From: Chloranthus sessilifolius
Taxonomy: Eukaryota; Streptophyta; Magnoliopsida; Chloranthales; Chloranthaceae
Direction of reading: 5' to 3'
Length of the DNA stretch: 64,000 nucleotides
Assembly: GCA_021018995.1 (NCBI GenBank)
Contig: CM037587.1
Coordinates: forward strand, 15,501,366-15,565,365
Under the pieces are notes generated by a model. The model searched no databases. It was not told the origin of the DNA and saw only the letters and a list, made by a program, of their open reading frames with translations. The translations under genes were made by a program, and so were the position numbers. Shown piece after piece: positions 21,846-34,107 of the stretch (its first letter is position 1; each line of letters begins with the position of its first letter).

Positions 21846-24075
21846 TGATGAAATTTCGCACCCGAAATCCATGCCATCAGCACGACCCTCTAGGCCGTGC
21901 CCTGGGTTCTTTACGATACATTGGTATATACAAGCCAAAACTGTAATTAGGTCACACGTAGCTACTCTAAACAAGTTCTCATATATAAAAATCATGGCAT
22001 CGAAAAGCAGTCCTTGTCCCATGCCAATTCATGGGCATAAGAACTTACCCAAAACCATTGGTGATAACTGTTCATCCTAGACGTTTTAACAAAAGAAATG
22101 GTATTTAAATACATTCGAATAAAGAGGCTTGACATACCAAGCCGTACCTAATACTCTCAACTCACTCTCAAAGTATGCAGTGGGTTTCCTAGAAGAATTC
22201 CTCAGGAGGAGGTTCTGACTCTTCTGTGGGCACGAAATCTGAATCTCCTGGATTTGCGTCTCCAAAAGTCTCTGCTGCCGCTAGTCCTGGACCTGCGACG
22301 TATAGTCTAAGGGGGGTGAGCTAAATCCTAGCTCCGTAGGGAAACAAAAAGAACATATAGATTAACCTTCACACATATGTCAGCAGTTTTAAAAGCATAA
22401 ATTATCGAGTAACATTTATGGAAAACAGTTGAATAACTGGAATAAAAATAATGATTTCGACTGTCACTTTGCATGGTTTTGTTTAATCTCCTTGCTGGTT
22501 TAGTTGTGAATTTGGCCCAAATCTCTTAAATCTTAACTTAAGTAGTCCCCGAGCAATATAGCATCGAGCCCCGATGAAATACCCGCCATCGTCGTCTAAC
22601 TAAACAATTGTGATATGTATTCCCTGGGAATACTGCCCAAGCCCCTTTCTCATAGGTGGCGGGTCTATTCTTAAATCTACATCCCTAAGATGTGCTATAA
22701 ATATACGGATTGGCCGCCGTACCGGTCACGAATATCCTGCCGAGTCAGTCGTGGGTATCTTGCCACGTCGGTGGGGTATTCTAATCAAACCTTAAATAAT
22801 AAAAATATCGAATGTGCTCTACATATAGTTATTCACCGTGATTGTGCTAATTATATTACATCAGGCCTCATCACATTACTTCCGTTTCACTGTTAGTTTT
22901 CATCTGCATCCCTGGGATGCCCCTGATTCCATTGCATCCTTCAGATGTTTACTTTATAATTTTTCGTCCCCTGGGGACCTCAAGACTATCACGTTTGAAA
23001 CTCACTCACACACCCTTTTTCATAATGATCATGCAGTACTTGACTATTTAATTGAATTATACTACACATATGAATTGACGGAATAATGCACATGTTTCAA
23101 GAGTATTCCCTACCTCGACGAATTTCAAGGCACGCCTTCTCGTAGAGGTTTACACTTCACGATCATACGTCAAACCTACAATTCATATATTTAGAATATG
23201 CTTAGAAATGTTACTAGAATCATTGGGGTGCATAACCTCCATGTTTCTTGTACCCATAATTTCAAGAACTGAGTGGTGCCTCGCGTGAGCGAGCAAATTT
23301 CCTTGGTCACTAGACCTCGCCATGTCACTTGACCTCGCTCGAGTGGTCACTTGACCTCGCTCGCGCGGTCACCTGACCTCACTCGAGCGGTTAAATCGAG
23401 GTCGCTCGAGCGGTTAAATCGAGCCGCCTGAAGCTTTACTGGGGACCTCGCTCGAGCGAGCTTCCCTCTTGTTTTGGGGACCGCTCGAGCGAGCCCAGAG
23501 CTATATTTTTACTATTTATCCTCGCTTGAGTGAGCCCTTTAGACCGCTTAAGCGAGGAGCGATGATTTTTGCTCCTCGATCTGATCGAGAGCACTATTTC
23601 TCCCTTCATTCAAACCTTAATATCATTAAAATCATTCAACCAACATTCTTCCTATTATTTAAAACATGCCTAAGCATCTATCATGCCTTTAACATACCTC
23701 TGACGATGAGTTTCGCGCAAGTTCAATTTAAGATTCGAAATTCTACTAGGCTAACAGGCCTCCAAGGTTCCTCCTCCAGCCTTTTCTCCAACTCTTCCGC
23801 CGATTTAAGTCCCAACGAAACCCTAGTTCTTTACTAGGCTCTTCTTTTTTTTCTCTCTATATTCTCCTTCTCTCTATTTAGGTTAGAATAGAGTTACGTA
23901 AGGGCTCTTCTCTCCTCTCTCTTTCACTTATATACTTATAAGTTAGGGAAATACTAGTGTGTTTCCCACATACACACATAGTGTCTACGGGTTCGTTTTG
24001 GTTTCCTTGTGAAACACATATACATGTATATAGTGCATGACTTGCATGTTTCCCAAAAAATCTGGGGTTGTGACA
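21846..24075 (-). repeat. Tekay-1 5' LTR
   Basis: Matches 12447-14668 throughout. Palindrome array at 23281-23560, with the TATA-like stretch at 23498-23520. The outer end next to the primer site lacks about ten bases present in the 3' LTR. Confidence 0.92.
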
Positions 24076-24080
24076 CTTTC

Positions 24081-24863
24081 ACCAGTGGATTCATTCCTCC
24101 GAGACATCACTCGGAGAAGAGAGTGGTATTCCAGGCATGCTGTGCAGCGATGGCGCTCCGAGAGCCTGTGACGGAGTCGAGAGTGGCGGTGGATCGAGTG
24201 CTCTGGGCGTTTCTGATGCACTTCCTTGATGCAGTGCTCTTTTCATCCTCGACTAGGGGATGCATGTCGGGCTTGTTCTTGATGTTGCTTGGGGATTTAG
24301 ATCAGGTGCCTACCTACGCCTGGCATGCGGCGGCGTTGGTACATCTTTACGAGCAGTTGCATCGTAGAGGGAGGGGTGTTACGACGATTGAAAGATTCCT
24401 TCCCTTCCTTCAAGTGAGTCTTAGTTAAATGTTGGCATTATAATGTCTTGGTGGTCTTGTCTTCCGTTTTAGTGATTGTTTCGATGTGTGTGTTTAGTTT
24501 TAGGCATATGATCACTTCGCCTTCTTACGCCAGCGGGTCCCAACGGAGATTACTTTCACATTCCCGCGGATGCATGTGTGGCGGAAGGCGTTGGGGAGTC
24601 ATCGTCAGTCTTCGGATCTGCAAACCGCACGAGGTCTCTTTGAGGACATGCACACAGGCCAGCTATGTGTTGTTCATGTTGTTAAAGTGTTTAGGTTTTA
24701 GGTTTTAGATTTCACTGATGGGTTGTTTTGTTTGTTTTCCATTACAGGTCATTTGGAGTCCCTATGCCGCCGGGGAGGACGCCGAGCAGCCAGTGATTTA
24801 GTCTGGCCGACCCTTCTTTGATGTGGACATCTGGGTCCATTGCTACGAGAAGGTGAAGCATAT
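24081..24863 (+). pseudogene. PMD pseudogene, 3' part of exon 2 and exons 3-4
   Basis: Exon 2 continues to 24413 with the PMD core, including LLGDLDQVPTYAWHAAALVH and LYEQL. Its donor is GTGAGT. Exon 3 (24504-24662) carries a FTFPRMHVW motif. Its donor position reads CAG/CTATGT where CAG/GTATGT would be expected, so one G-to-C change has probably destroyed the splice site. Exon 4 starts at 24748 with VIWSPY, a typical PMD block, has TAG at 24799, and is cut at 24863 by the Athila-C LTR. Confidence 0.8.
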
Positions 24864-26303
24864 TGATCAGCCATATAATATACCATTTTATCATCCTTAA
24901 CTTAGTGATGCTAGACCTTAGTTTGCTACAAATAAGTTAATGATGTGCATATATTAAGGAAAAATAGTAAAAAAGAGCCAAAGTGTTAATATTCATCAAA
25001 ATAAACTCACAAGGCAATAAAAAAGATGATTGAACAAAAAAGATGAATCTTCGCCTACTGAAAGATGGAAAATTGTACTTTACGATTGAGCGGAATGCTA
25101 CAAAGAAAGAAAGTAAGAAATCGTAATTTACGATTCTTCAAAAGATGTTCAAAAGCTTAAGTACGTACAACAGAAAATGATAAATCGTAAATAAGGAATC
25201 GTTCAGAGAGTGAAAGCTAAAAAATCGTGATTTACGATTTTACAATTGAAGCTTCTCATTGCTGCTGGTTAGGTGAGGATTTACACCACCGTGCATATAA
25301 TTAGAAGAATTCTTGAATTAGAAGTCTGTCCAATCACGGATCAGAGAAGATTGATGAAGGAAGATAAACTCCTAAAGGACTCTGTTGCTGAAATAAAGGA
25401 GAAAATCTAGAAGAACATAGACTATTGAAAGCAAGGAAAGATAAGATTAGAAGTAGAGTTATAATAGGAATCTTTTATTTTAGAAGTTTCTTTTGTTAGA
25501 ATTAGATCAATGTAAATCAATTCCTTATGATCTATAAATAAGAGAGCACGGTATAGGAATCAATCATCGAAGAATTTCTCATCATCAATTGACAACTGAG
25601 GTTGAGTTTTCTTTCGATCAAATTTAGTTTAGTTTAGTTTAGATATCCAAGGTTCTTTTATCACAATTGACGACTGCAATTGAGAGCTGGAAGATTAGTG
25701 TAGATATCCGTAGTTTCTCAGAAGCAATTGACGACTGCAGCTGAGAGGTGAAAGATATAATTTTTATTGCTTTCTAGTTTAAATTTATTTTTATTACAAT
25801 TTACTGCTTTATAAACATCTCTAAGTTTTTATTTGAATTGACGACTTAGGTTGAGATTTGCAGATTAGTATAATGGTTTTACTTTTTCATCTTCAATTTT
25901 CTCGAATTTGATTGATGCCCAAGTTTTAAGAGATTGTTGATTAGATTAAATCTATTTGGATAGAATTCTAGTTTTGATTGATGACCAATGCTAGGAGGCG
26001 TGATATATAGTGTAACGATACTTTAAATTTGTAAATATCCAATAATTGAAGGATTGTGATTGACGACCATAATATGGAAGGAGGATTTAGGATTTATTTT
26101 TTGCAAAGTAGTTAAAGAAACCATTCTTTCATTCATATTTCTTGAGTAGTTTAGGATCTTAAAAGATAAATACAAGTTTTCAGAAAATTAATTAAATAGA
26201 TAAACACTTCCTCGTGGGAACGATCATATACTAGCACTGCAATTTTCATTATGCGCTTGCAATAGGTTAAGACTTAATTAGATACATACAAAGTAGCAAG
26301 TCA
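24864..26303 (+). repeat. Athila-C 5' LTR
   Basis: 1440 bp, same length and layout as the Athila-A LTRs. Four U3 near-palindromes (25069, 25108, 25182, 25225) include AAATCGTAATTTACGATT. The TATA box CTATAAATAAGAG is near 25530, and the TTGACGACY series follows it. Confidence 0.88.
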
Positions 26304-26309
26304 AGTTTT

Positions 26310-26327
26310 TGGCGCCGCTATCGGGGA
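26310..26327 (+). other. Primer-binding site, tRNA-Asp type (Athila-C)
   Basis: TGGCGCCGCTATCGGGGA, six bases after the LTR end. Confidence 0.85.
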
Positions 26328-26664
26328 AGTGGATTTATTTTTATATTAGTTTTAGGAAACAAATATTTATCTCTCTTTTTATTTTTCTTTATATTTTATT
26401 TTCTTGATCACTTCTTAAGCTTTTGCAGGTTTATTCAGAGCAGCGAAACAAGGTTCTAACTTCCCCTGATCAGAGAAGCTAGAGCTCAGATTTGTTTCTC
26501 TCCCTGCCTTCTAGAATAAAAATTAAATAATACTAAAAACACAAAAATATAGTTTTTCTTCTCGATCTCGAAGTCTAGATTTGTTCGAGTGTGATCTAGA
26601 AATTGAAAGGACTCTCTTGCATAATTTAGCAACAACCCGATTTCCCAAAAGAGAATCCTAAAAC

Positions 26665-28060
26665 ATGGTTGATGATCTTTCGATCCAAGCACATTTTAGC
26701 CTCGTAGCTTTTACCGAGCCCTCTTATCCTCTTATATAGTTATACCCGAGGTGCCTGTAGGTCAAAATTATGAAATCAAGCTTAACACACTCCAATCTCT
26801 ACCTACATTTCATGGGCTTGATCGAGAAGATCCCTACCAACATCTGAGGGACTTCATAGAGCTTTGCACAATGTTGCAATTATTGGCAGCCAACAAAGAG
26901 GCCGTGAAACTACATATGTTCCCCTTTCACTTAAAGATCAGGTGAAGGCATGGTTAATTTCATTACCTGCCAGGAGTATTACCACATGGGATGGACTACA
27001 GTCTAAGTTCTTGGGCGAGTATTTCCCGATTGGTAGAAACAACCAAATTCGCCAGGCAATCCAGGACTTCAGGCAATTGCCGGGAGAATTATTTCACAAG
27101 AGTTGGGAACGAATGAAGGATTTATTATGGAAGTGTCCTCATCATGAGGTACCAAATTGGTCGATAGCGTAAAGTTTCTACCAAGGGTTGACTGAGACTA
27201 ACCAGTCTACAGTCAATGCCGTCAGTGGAGGAGCCTTTATAGCTCGGAATGGCCAATAGTCTTAGAATATGTTTGAAAAATTGGCCAACAATTCAAAGCA
27301 AAAATAAGCTTTGTTAAGATTTGACCCTGATGTGCTCTGCCACACCCTGCTCGTGAGGGGTGGACTTTATGATATCAGTAAGGATAGAGTAAAGAAGGAG
27401 GATGACATGAGTGTAAAAGTACCAGCACTTGAATAATAAATCGCAACATTAATGTTTGCCAAACCTAGTACTCTAGATAGATCTTTGGCAAACAGTTCTA
27501 ACTGTCAAAGTTTCACTTATTCTGAGAACCCTGTTACACCATCATACCAAGAAGTGATGGAAAAAAAAATAGGAAATGACATTCCAAAGGGGAGACTATG
27601 GGAGCACTTATAACCCGTCATGGAGGAACCACCCTTGATTCAATTATGGTTCCATGAGAGGAGCACAACTAGCACCAACTGTTGTGCAACCCAGATTCCC
27701 CCAAACTCAAGTTTTCCATCCGAGACCTCCCATGCCAACTGTGCAACAACAATATGGTCCACTAAGCAATGCACCTGATGCCACAGTTGTCCAAATCCTC
27801 AAGGATTTACAGCAATAGTCGCATCAACATTCAAAGGATTTACATCTGTTTGCCCAATTCTCTGAAACACTCCATTCACATACACAGTCCATAACGAAGT
27901 TAGAAAGCCAGATCGGTTGACTAGATTCGTAGGTGGCAAAGAGAGAAAGTAGCCAATTGCCTACACATCCAGTCAACAATCGTAGAGGACAAGTATTCTT
28001 GGGGGAGACATCGGCTCCCCAAAATCTAATATGAAAACCTCATGGTTCATTGAGCTACCG
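26665..28060 (+). pseudogene. Athila-C gag, broken
   Basis: The N-terminal half has LPTFHGLDREDPYQHLRDF and IELCTM, then after a frame change VKAWLISLP, FLGEYFPIGRNNQIRQAI, WERMKDLLWKCPHHEVPNW and a FYQGL motif. A distal part has the Athila gag landmarks NPSWRNHP (near 27610) and KLESQIG (near 27905). Several stops are present from about 27170 on. The protein would form the particle. No zinc knuckle was seen. Confidence 0.8.
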
Positions 28061-29012
28061 ACTCATCCGTAGCAACCCTTAAGCTTAGGTATTACACTAC
28101 GGGCCAAATCGTTGAAAAACGATGGATCGTAATACAATTCCTATTATACACTATCCCGATCAATCGTATGGATTTATGACTATCAGTACAACCGTAGTGA
28201 TTACGATTTGGCTGATATGAGAGTTCGCATATTAGAGCTGAAAAGCTAGAGATGACCGACATCTTTAGGTTACAAGCACTTGTGACGACCGATTCTGCAG
28301 GTCATCATGAACAGAGGGCCTACATATTCGAGAGAGGATATGTCGGCCCCATTATCGAACCCTCCATTTTTCCTATCATTTTCCCTTTATTTTTCAAAAA
28401 TCCATCGACTAAGACTCAACCATTTTTTTTCTTAAAATTTCCTTATATCTCCTGGTTGATTTCGGAAACCCTGTTCAAGTCCTAAGTGATATCTTCAAAC
28501 TAGGGTTTGCTGATTAGTCGAGATCAAGGTAACAATCTTCATTTTCAAACGGAGGAGTCTCTGTAATTATTTTCAAATTGATATATGCAAAGATGCAATT
28601 TACTAAATACTATTTTACAACTTGCAGAAAAAAGAATTGCAGAATGTCAGGAGAAATAGAGAAGCGATCACGACAAGAAGACGGTCGAGAAGGAGGTAAT
28701 AGTTTTGACTCTCCTCCAATAGCTAAGCATATTACACAGGCTGCTGCCCTTAAAGCTAAATTAAAAGCAGCAGGCCCACCTAGAAAAAAGCCCAAATCTG
28801 TGGGGGTAGTTCTCAGAGAACTCCCTACAGATAGAATGGTAGTTGAATCGAGATCCATCCTGGAAAAGGGCAAACAAATAACTGAATGCGAAGAACCATC
28901 ATTTGCTGTAAGGATAATGGATCGGCCCCCCACCTCAATGAAACACCATACAGTGGGCACCGAAGTCGCAGTAGACGTTATTTTTTGGAAAAATTTGGAA
29001 TAAGTGGAGCAG

Positions 29013-29659
29013 TGATCGGCTTACTATGTATGCCTAATTAAGTCTTAACCTATTGCAAGCGCACAATGGAAAATGTAGAGCTAGTATAGGATCGCTCCCA
29101 CGAAGAAGTATTATATATATGTTTCTATTTTAAAGTTTATATTTATCTTTTAACGTTCTAAACTACTTGAGAAATATGAATAAAAGAATGGTTTCTTAAT
29201 CTAAAGTGCATAAAATAAATCCTAATCCTCCTTCAGGTTGAGGTCGCCAATCCCAATCTTTAGCCATCGAATATTTATAAAAATAAACAGTATCGTTACA
29301 CTGTATTGCAGTCTTTTAGAATTTGGGCGTCAATCAAAAACTAAAATTCCTTAATACAGATTTAATCTAATCAACAATTTCCTAAAATCTGGGCATCAAT
29401 CAAACTCTAAAAAATTGAAGATGAAAAAGTAAAAACCGTTATACTAATCTGCAAATCTCAACCTGAGTCATCAATTCAAATTAAAACTTGAAGATGTTTA
29501 CAAAGCAATAAATAAAGCAAACAAAATCTAAACTAGAAAGCAAAAAAAATATATCTTTCACCCCTCAGCCGCAGTTGTCAATTGCTTCTGAGAAACGAGG
29601 ATATCTACACTAATCTTCAGCACCCAATAACAGTCATCAATTGCTCTTGAGAAACCTCT
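29013..29659 (-). repeat. Solo Athila LTR D, left piece
   Basis: Reverse-oriented LTR beginning TGATCGG. Together with 41302-42156 it makes a full LTR of about 1.5 kb. Its flanks are AGCAG (29008-29012) and AGCAA (42157-42161), a target duplication with one mismatch. No primer site or internal sequence is attached. It inserted into the Athila-C accessory ORF. Confidence 0.82.
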
Positions 29660-31801
29660 TGTGATAGTCCGATTTTCGTTACTCAAAAATCTGCCATCAG
29701 CACGACCCTCGAGGTCATGCACCTTAAATCTAAGCGGAACATCACATAACGATTAAAAGTCAACAATTTATATTACCAAAGCTTCAAATTAATTTAGTCT
29801 CCATGTTTCAATAAGGTCTAGCAACTAACAGACTGTTCCAGTCTCATGCCAATTCAAGAGCAGAGGAACTACCTTGACCCATAAATGATAATCTTATCAC
29901 CTTTGATAGTTTGCCAAAAGAAAAGTATAGTGTTTAATTACATTTAAAAGAAAGGACTTGACATGCCAAGCCACGAGTACTCCCTACTCACGACTTCTAA
30001 ACGTAAAGCACTTCTAAAAGAATTCCTCGGGAGGAGGTTCTAACTCTTCTCTGTCTGCGAAATCCAAACCCTTAGGATCAACGTCTCTCGAAACCTGTGT
30101 TGCTGCGACTGTTGCACCTGCGACGTATAGTCTAAGGGATGAGCTACATCCTAGCTCAATAGGGAAACGTAAAGAACATATATATTAATTCTGACATATA
30201 TGTTGTGCAGTAAAAGAAAAGTATAGTTTATCTGCTATCACTATCTGGGAGGCAATCGAAATAACTGAAGGAAAAGGTGAACACCACTACTTACTTTACA
30301 TAGTTTTATTCTTTCTCATCTTACTTGTTTAGTTGTGATTCCGGCCTAATAACTTAACTTTTTAACTTAAATAGTCCCCGAGCAATATAGCATCGAGCCT
30401 CGATGGAATACCCACCATCGTCGTCTAACTAGACAGTTATCAATTTTTGCATTCCACAGGAATATCTTTAAGCCCCTTTCTCCTAGGTGGCGGGGTCTCT
30501 CTTTAAATCTACATCCACAGGATGTGCTACGTATCTGGATTAACCGTGCGTACCGATCCACGGATATCTCCGAGTCCGTGGGTATCCCGCCATGTCGGTG
30601 AGGTATTCTAAACAAACCTTAAATAACAAAAATATCAAGTGTGCCTTACATGTAGTTATTCACCGTGATTGTGCTAATTTTTAATATATTAGGCCTTATC
30701 ACTTTACTTTCTTTTCCCCACTGATTCTCATCTGCACCCCTGGGATGCTACTGATATGTTGTATCATGTAGGTATTCATCTTGTAGTTCTTGCATCCCCT
30801 TAGGACCTCTGGCTTCATTTTCTGAAGTCAACACACGCACGCTCTATTTATGTGGCATGATGAGATACTTAGTTTAGCAATTACATCTGTACTACACATA
30901 TGCGAAACTGAACAATGTACATGTTTCGATAAGGTTCCCTACCTCAAGGCAAAACCCAGTGGTCCCTTCTCGTAGTGATGACACATACCGATCTTACGTC
31001 AATCTACATTTCATGTGAAAAGACATGCCTTAGAATGGTCATTAGTGGTCACTAGCACTCCTTGAGCGCATAGTTCACATGAGGTATATTTGTATACATA
31101 AAAGAACTAAATTTTAGTTTTGGTGTATCGCTCGAGCGGTTGCTTAGCCTCGCTCGAGCGACCTCTTAACCTCGCTCGAGCGGTTGCGAAGCCTCGCTCG
31201 AGCGGCCTCTTATCCTCGCTCGAGCGGTTAAAACGAGGTGTCGGATTACCTCGCTCGCGCGAGCCTACTCTTTCAATATGGGTCTCGCTCGCGCGAGCCT
31301 ACTCTTTCAAGAACTCTATTCTATTTATTTAAACCTTATATAAAATTAATCAGCCATTGCCCCTAAACATTGTAGGTTATCATTAAGACATACCTAAGCA
31401 CTTCTCAAGCATTATCTCTTACCTAAATCGGCGGATTTCGTAGTCGACTCGATCCAACGTTCGAATCCTGTTAGAAACGAAGAGATCTCTATGGTTCTGG
31501 TTCGACCTTCTCTCCGGGTCTTCCACCGGTTTACACTCCAACAAGGCCTTAGCCTTTCCTCCCTACAAGTCTCTCTTTTCTCTTTCTCTATTTTCCTCCT
31601 CTCTATTTAGGTTAAAATGATGTTACGTAGGGGAGATACTTCTCTCCACTTTCACTTATATAGTGAAAGGAAAGGAAGAATATAATATGTTATACACATA
31701 TACATACCGTGTGTATATGTTGACCCAGGTTTCCTTATGAACCACACATACACGTGCGTGGCATGTGGCTTATATGGTTCCGAAAATCTGGGGTTGTTAC
31801 A
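29660..31801 (-). repeat. Tekay-2 3' LTR, promoter region deleted
   Basis: About 70 bp shorter than the 5' LTR. Near 31285-31310 it lacks the block that in the other LTR holds the TATATATTCTGTCC TATA region and nearby palindromes (about 40695-40805), and CGAGCCTACTCTTTCAA is present twice instead. Confidence 0.88.
31126..31300. repeat. CGCTCGAGCG palindrome array, Tekay-2 3' LTR
   Basis: Five CGCTCGAGCG units, then two CTCGCTCGCGCGAG variants. The TATA-bearing part of the array is missing here. Confidence 0.85.
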
Positions 31802-31816
31802 TTCTCCCCACCTTAT
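31802..31816 (-). other. Polypurine tract of Tekay-2
   Basis: Minus strand AAGGTGGGGAGAA immediately before the LTR start TGTAACAACCCC. Confidence 0.75.
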
Positions 31817-32251
31817 AAGATTTTCGCCCTCGAAAATCGATCATGACCTAAGGTAATGTGACTGCATATTTTACGGTTGTGTCCTTGATTAACTCATTAC
31901 TCATTTATTAGATAGTCGTATGGTCCAATGACCTGAAAAGATCTATTTAACGCTTACAAGTGTTTGTACAATCAATAATACAATCACCTGAAACGGTTTG
32001 AGGGGTTTAGAACCTGATAACGATCATTATTAGAATTTAAAAGATGTTCATATCACACTACGCATGAAAACTTTCGTCATGTTCTACAGTCATTCTATCA
32101 GCTCATCTAATCAAAACATGTATATATATATAACAAAGATTTAGTGCCCACTAATTATAATTGGTGATAAACATGTCACAGCAGTATCAACCATTCACCA
32201 TACAAACAAAAATTTTTAGTTTTACAATATAAAAAAAATATCCATAGCGAC

Positions 32252-33517
32252 CTAGTCGTCACCCTCCTCGTACTCATCGTCGTCATCGCCGGTGTCCCAT
32301 TCCTCATCACTCTCCGCATCGTCTCCCTCGCCCTCACCAACGGTCTCACCAACATGGGTGGCGCCCTCTGTAGTGGTCCTAGCCGCCTGGGCCGAACTAG
32401 ATGTCCCAAAAATGGCATCCCTCATCGCCGCAACCGGATGTGACCCATGAGGTCAATAAGAAGCGCCTCCTGAAACCGCTGATGTAGTCGGGTCTCCCGT
32501 ACCTGTTGGAGATTCTCTCCTAACACACCGGAGTCGGTGGAATGCAGATATGGTGGAGGCACAGTGGAGGGAGTAGCCGGTCCAATCGATGGTGGCTGTG
32601 GTGCTTGCCTTGCAGCTTGACGATCCCTTTTCTTGTTCACACTGTTTTGAAGCCCCTTTAGGTTTCGGCTAAGGTCCTGGGCTATGTAGGGTACAATGTT
32701 ATCGGTAAGCGATAACTCATTGGTGTTGATCTTAAATCCATCCCTCCCATTATGCGTATCGAGGAGTCGGGAGATAAGACGTGCGTATGGGAGGCGGAGG
32801 AATAACGCCCCTAACATTTCTCCTATAGGCATGCACCATGCCTTTAATGATGACCATTGGGGCGCTAAACCACCTATTGTGGAAAGCGGAGTGCAAGGCC
32901 CATAAAAAGGTGTCACGCCGCTCTTGGTCATGACCGGTAGGGTGTAAATTTTTCTTGAAAATGATGTCCAAAAACCACATGTGTGGTGGTAGCTGGGATC
33001 GGGTGATGGATTGACCCGATGTGGATGCGCCGCCGGTAATATCATCAATGATTGTCAGAAACCCGACGTTTCCAACAAGTGGAGGTTGTGTGTTTGGTGT
33101 TGGGGTGTAGGTGAGAGGGCAGTTCATGACGGCGGATACGTCGCCGCCTCTAAAAGACAGATCCTTCCCGTCAATTGTGACGAGGATGGTGTCTTCATTT
33201 ACATTTGTTTTGAGGGTCTGATAAAATAGCCAGACTAATCTCGGATAGTACCGAGGTCCAAATGGTGTAAGTAAAGGTCGGAGTTGGTGATTGTTCAGGA
33301 AATCCGATGTCCATTTTATGGATGTCGGATCAATAAAGCACGAGGGATGGATTTCCCACTCGGGTTCCATTTCTTTCGTGCCCCACCAATCATCAAGTTG
33401 GATCGGGATGGGTGCCGGTGGTGGAGGTGGTTGTTGTTGTGGTGCTTTGTTTCGCGATGGTGGCGATCGGGTCGCCATTCGCTTCCTTGGTTGGGGATTA
33501 GGACTTGAAGAAGCCAT
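32252..33517 (-). pseudogene. Tekay-2 accessory protein, frameshifted
   Basis: The ATG at 33517 opens 255 codons with WEIHPSCF, YYPRLVWLFYQTL, FLDIIFKKNLHPTGH and RRDTFLWALHSAFHNRW. A frame change near 32790 leads to LPYARLISRLLD and HQRFQEALLIDLMG. A further frame change leads to an acidic tail (DDDDEYEEGDD) ending at 32252. Domain order is the same as in Tekay-1. Conservation of the whole ORF between two diverged copies argues it was under selection when they were active. Confidence 0.75.
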
Positions 33518-33710
33518 TAGTATTGATAGATAAAAAAAAATGAAAGGAGTATGGGGAAGGTAGAAATTTTTTACCTAGGGAGTGGTTTGGACGGTTCGGA
33601 ATTTTCAAATCCGGCTTGGACCGGACGGAAATTACTTGAGGGTGAAAACCCTAGCTCTTCGGTCGGCAGCAACTCCTCGCGTGAAGAAGAAATGTGTGTT
33701 CAGCAATCTG

Positions 33711-33727
33711 TCCCATATATATAGTCT
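33711..33727 (-). promoter_or_regulatory. TATA region of the Tekay-2 accessory ORF
   Basis: Minus strand GACAGACTATATATATGGGA, about 200 bases upstream of the ATG and next to a palindrome array. The Tekay-2 5' LTR has GCGAGGACAGAATATATAAC at 40722-40741, so the two promoter cores look copied from one another. Confidence 0.6.
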
Positions 33728-33728
33728 G

Positions 33729-33950
33729 TCCTCGCTCGAGCGGTCATTAGTTATCGCTCGAGCGATCACAGAACGTTTACTGGCATATAATTTGGCCTCG
33801 CTCGAGCGGCTTGGAGTCCTCGCTCGAGTGACCAATAAACCTCGCTCGAGCGGTCACTATTGATCGCTCGCGCACGCCCTAAACACGTGATGTTTGTTAT
33901 TTTATGTAGATCGCGCTCGAGCGATTGTGAAGTCTCGCTCCTGCGAGCCC
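33729..33950. repeat. CGCTCGAGCG palindrome array upstream of the Tekay-2 accessory ORF
   Basis: Seven or so CGCTCGAGCG-type units including ATCGCTCGAGCGAT and CTCGCTCGAGTGA. It is the same arrangement as at 16450-16583. Confidence 0.8.
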
Positions 33951-34107
33951 ATCAATTGATTTGCTCATCCATAAGCTCATACCTTGTCTTCTTCCGTCCT
34001 TACGTTCGCATGAGGGGTCCGTCGTAACAAATAGTTTAGGCTAGAAAAATATTGAAATTTATACTTGAAATTAAAGTGTTATGTGACGTCACCATTTATG
34101 AACAATT

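Larger units (their letters stand above)
12447..24075 (-). mobile_element. Tekay-1: Tekay/Del-type chromovirus with accessory ORF
   Basis: Complete by its ends. The LTRs are 2222 and 2230 bp, with a perfect 5-base target duplication ctttc at 12442-12446 and 24076-24080, a tRNA-Met primer site and a purine tract. Order on the minus strand: 5' LTR 21846-24075, gag, intron, PR-RT-RNase H-integrase to 16820, accessory ORF 16299-15013, 3' LTR 12447-14668. It sits inside PMD exon 2. The two LTRs read almost the same, apart from a short indel region at the outer edge and a few changes in the palindrome array, so the insertion is fairly recent. Confidence 0.93.
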
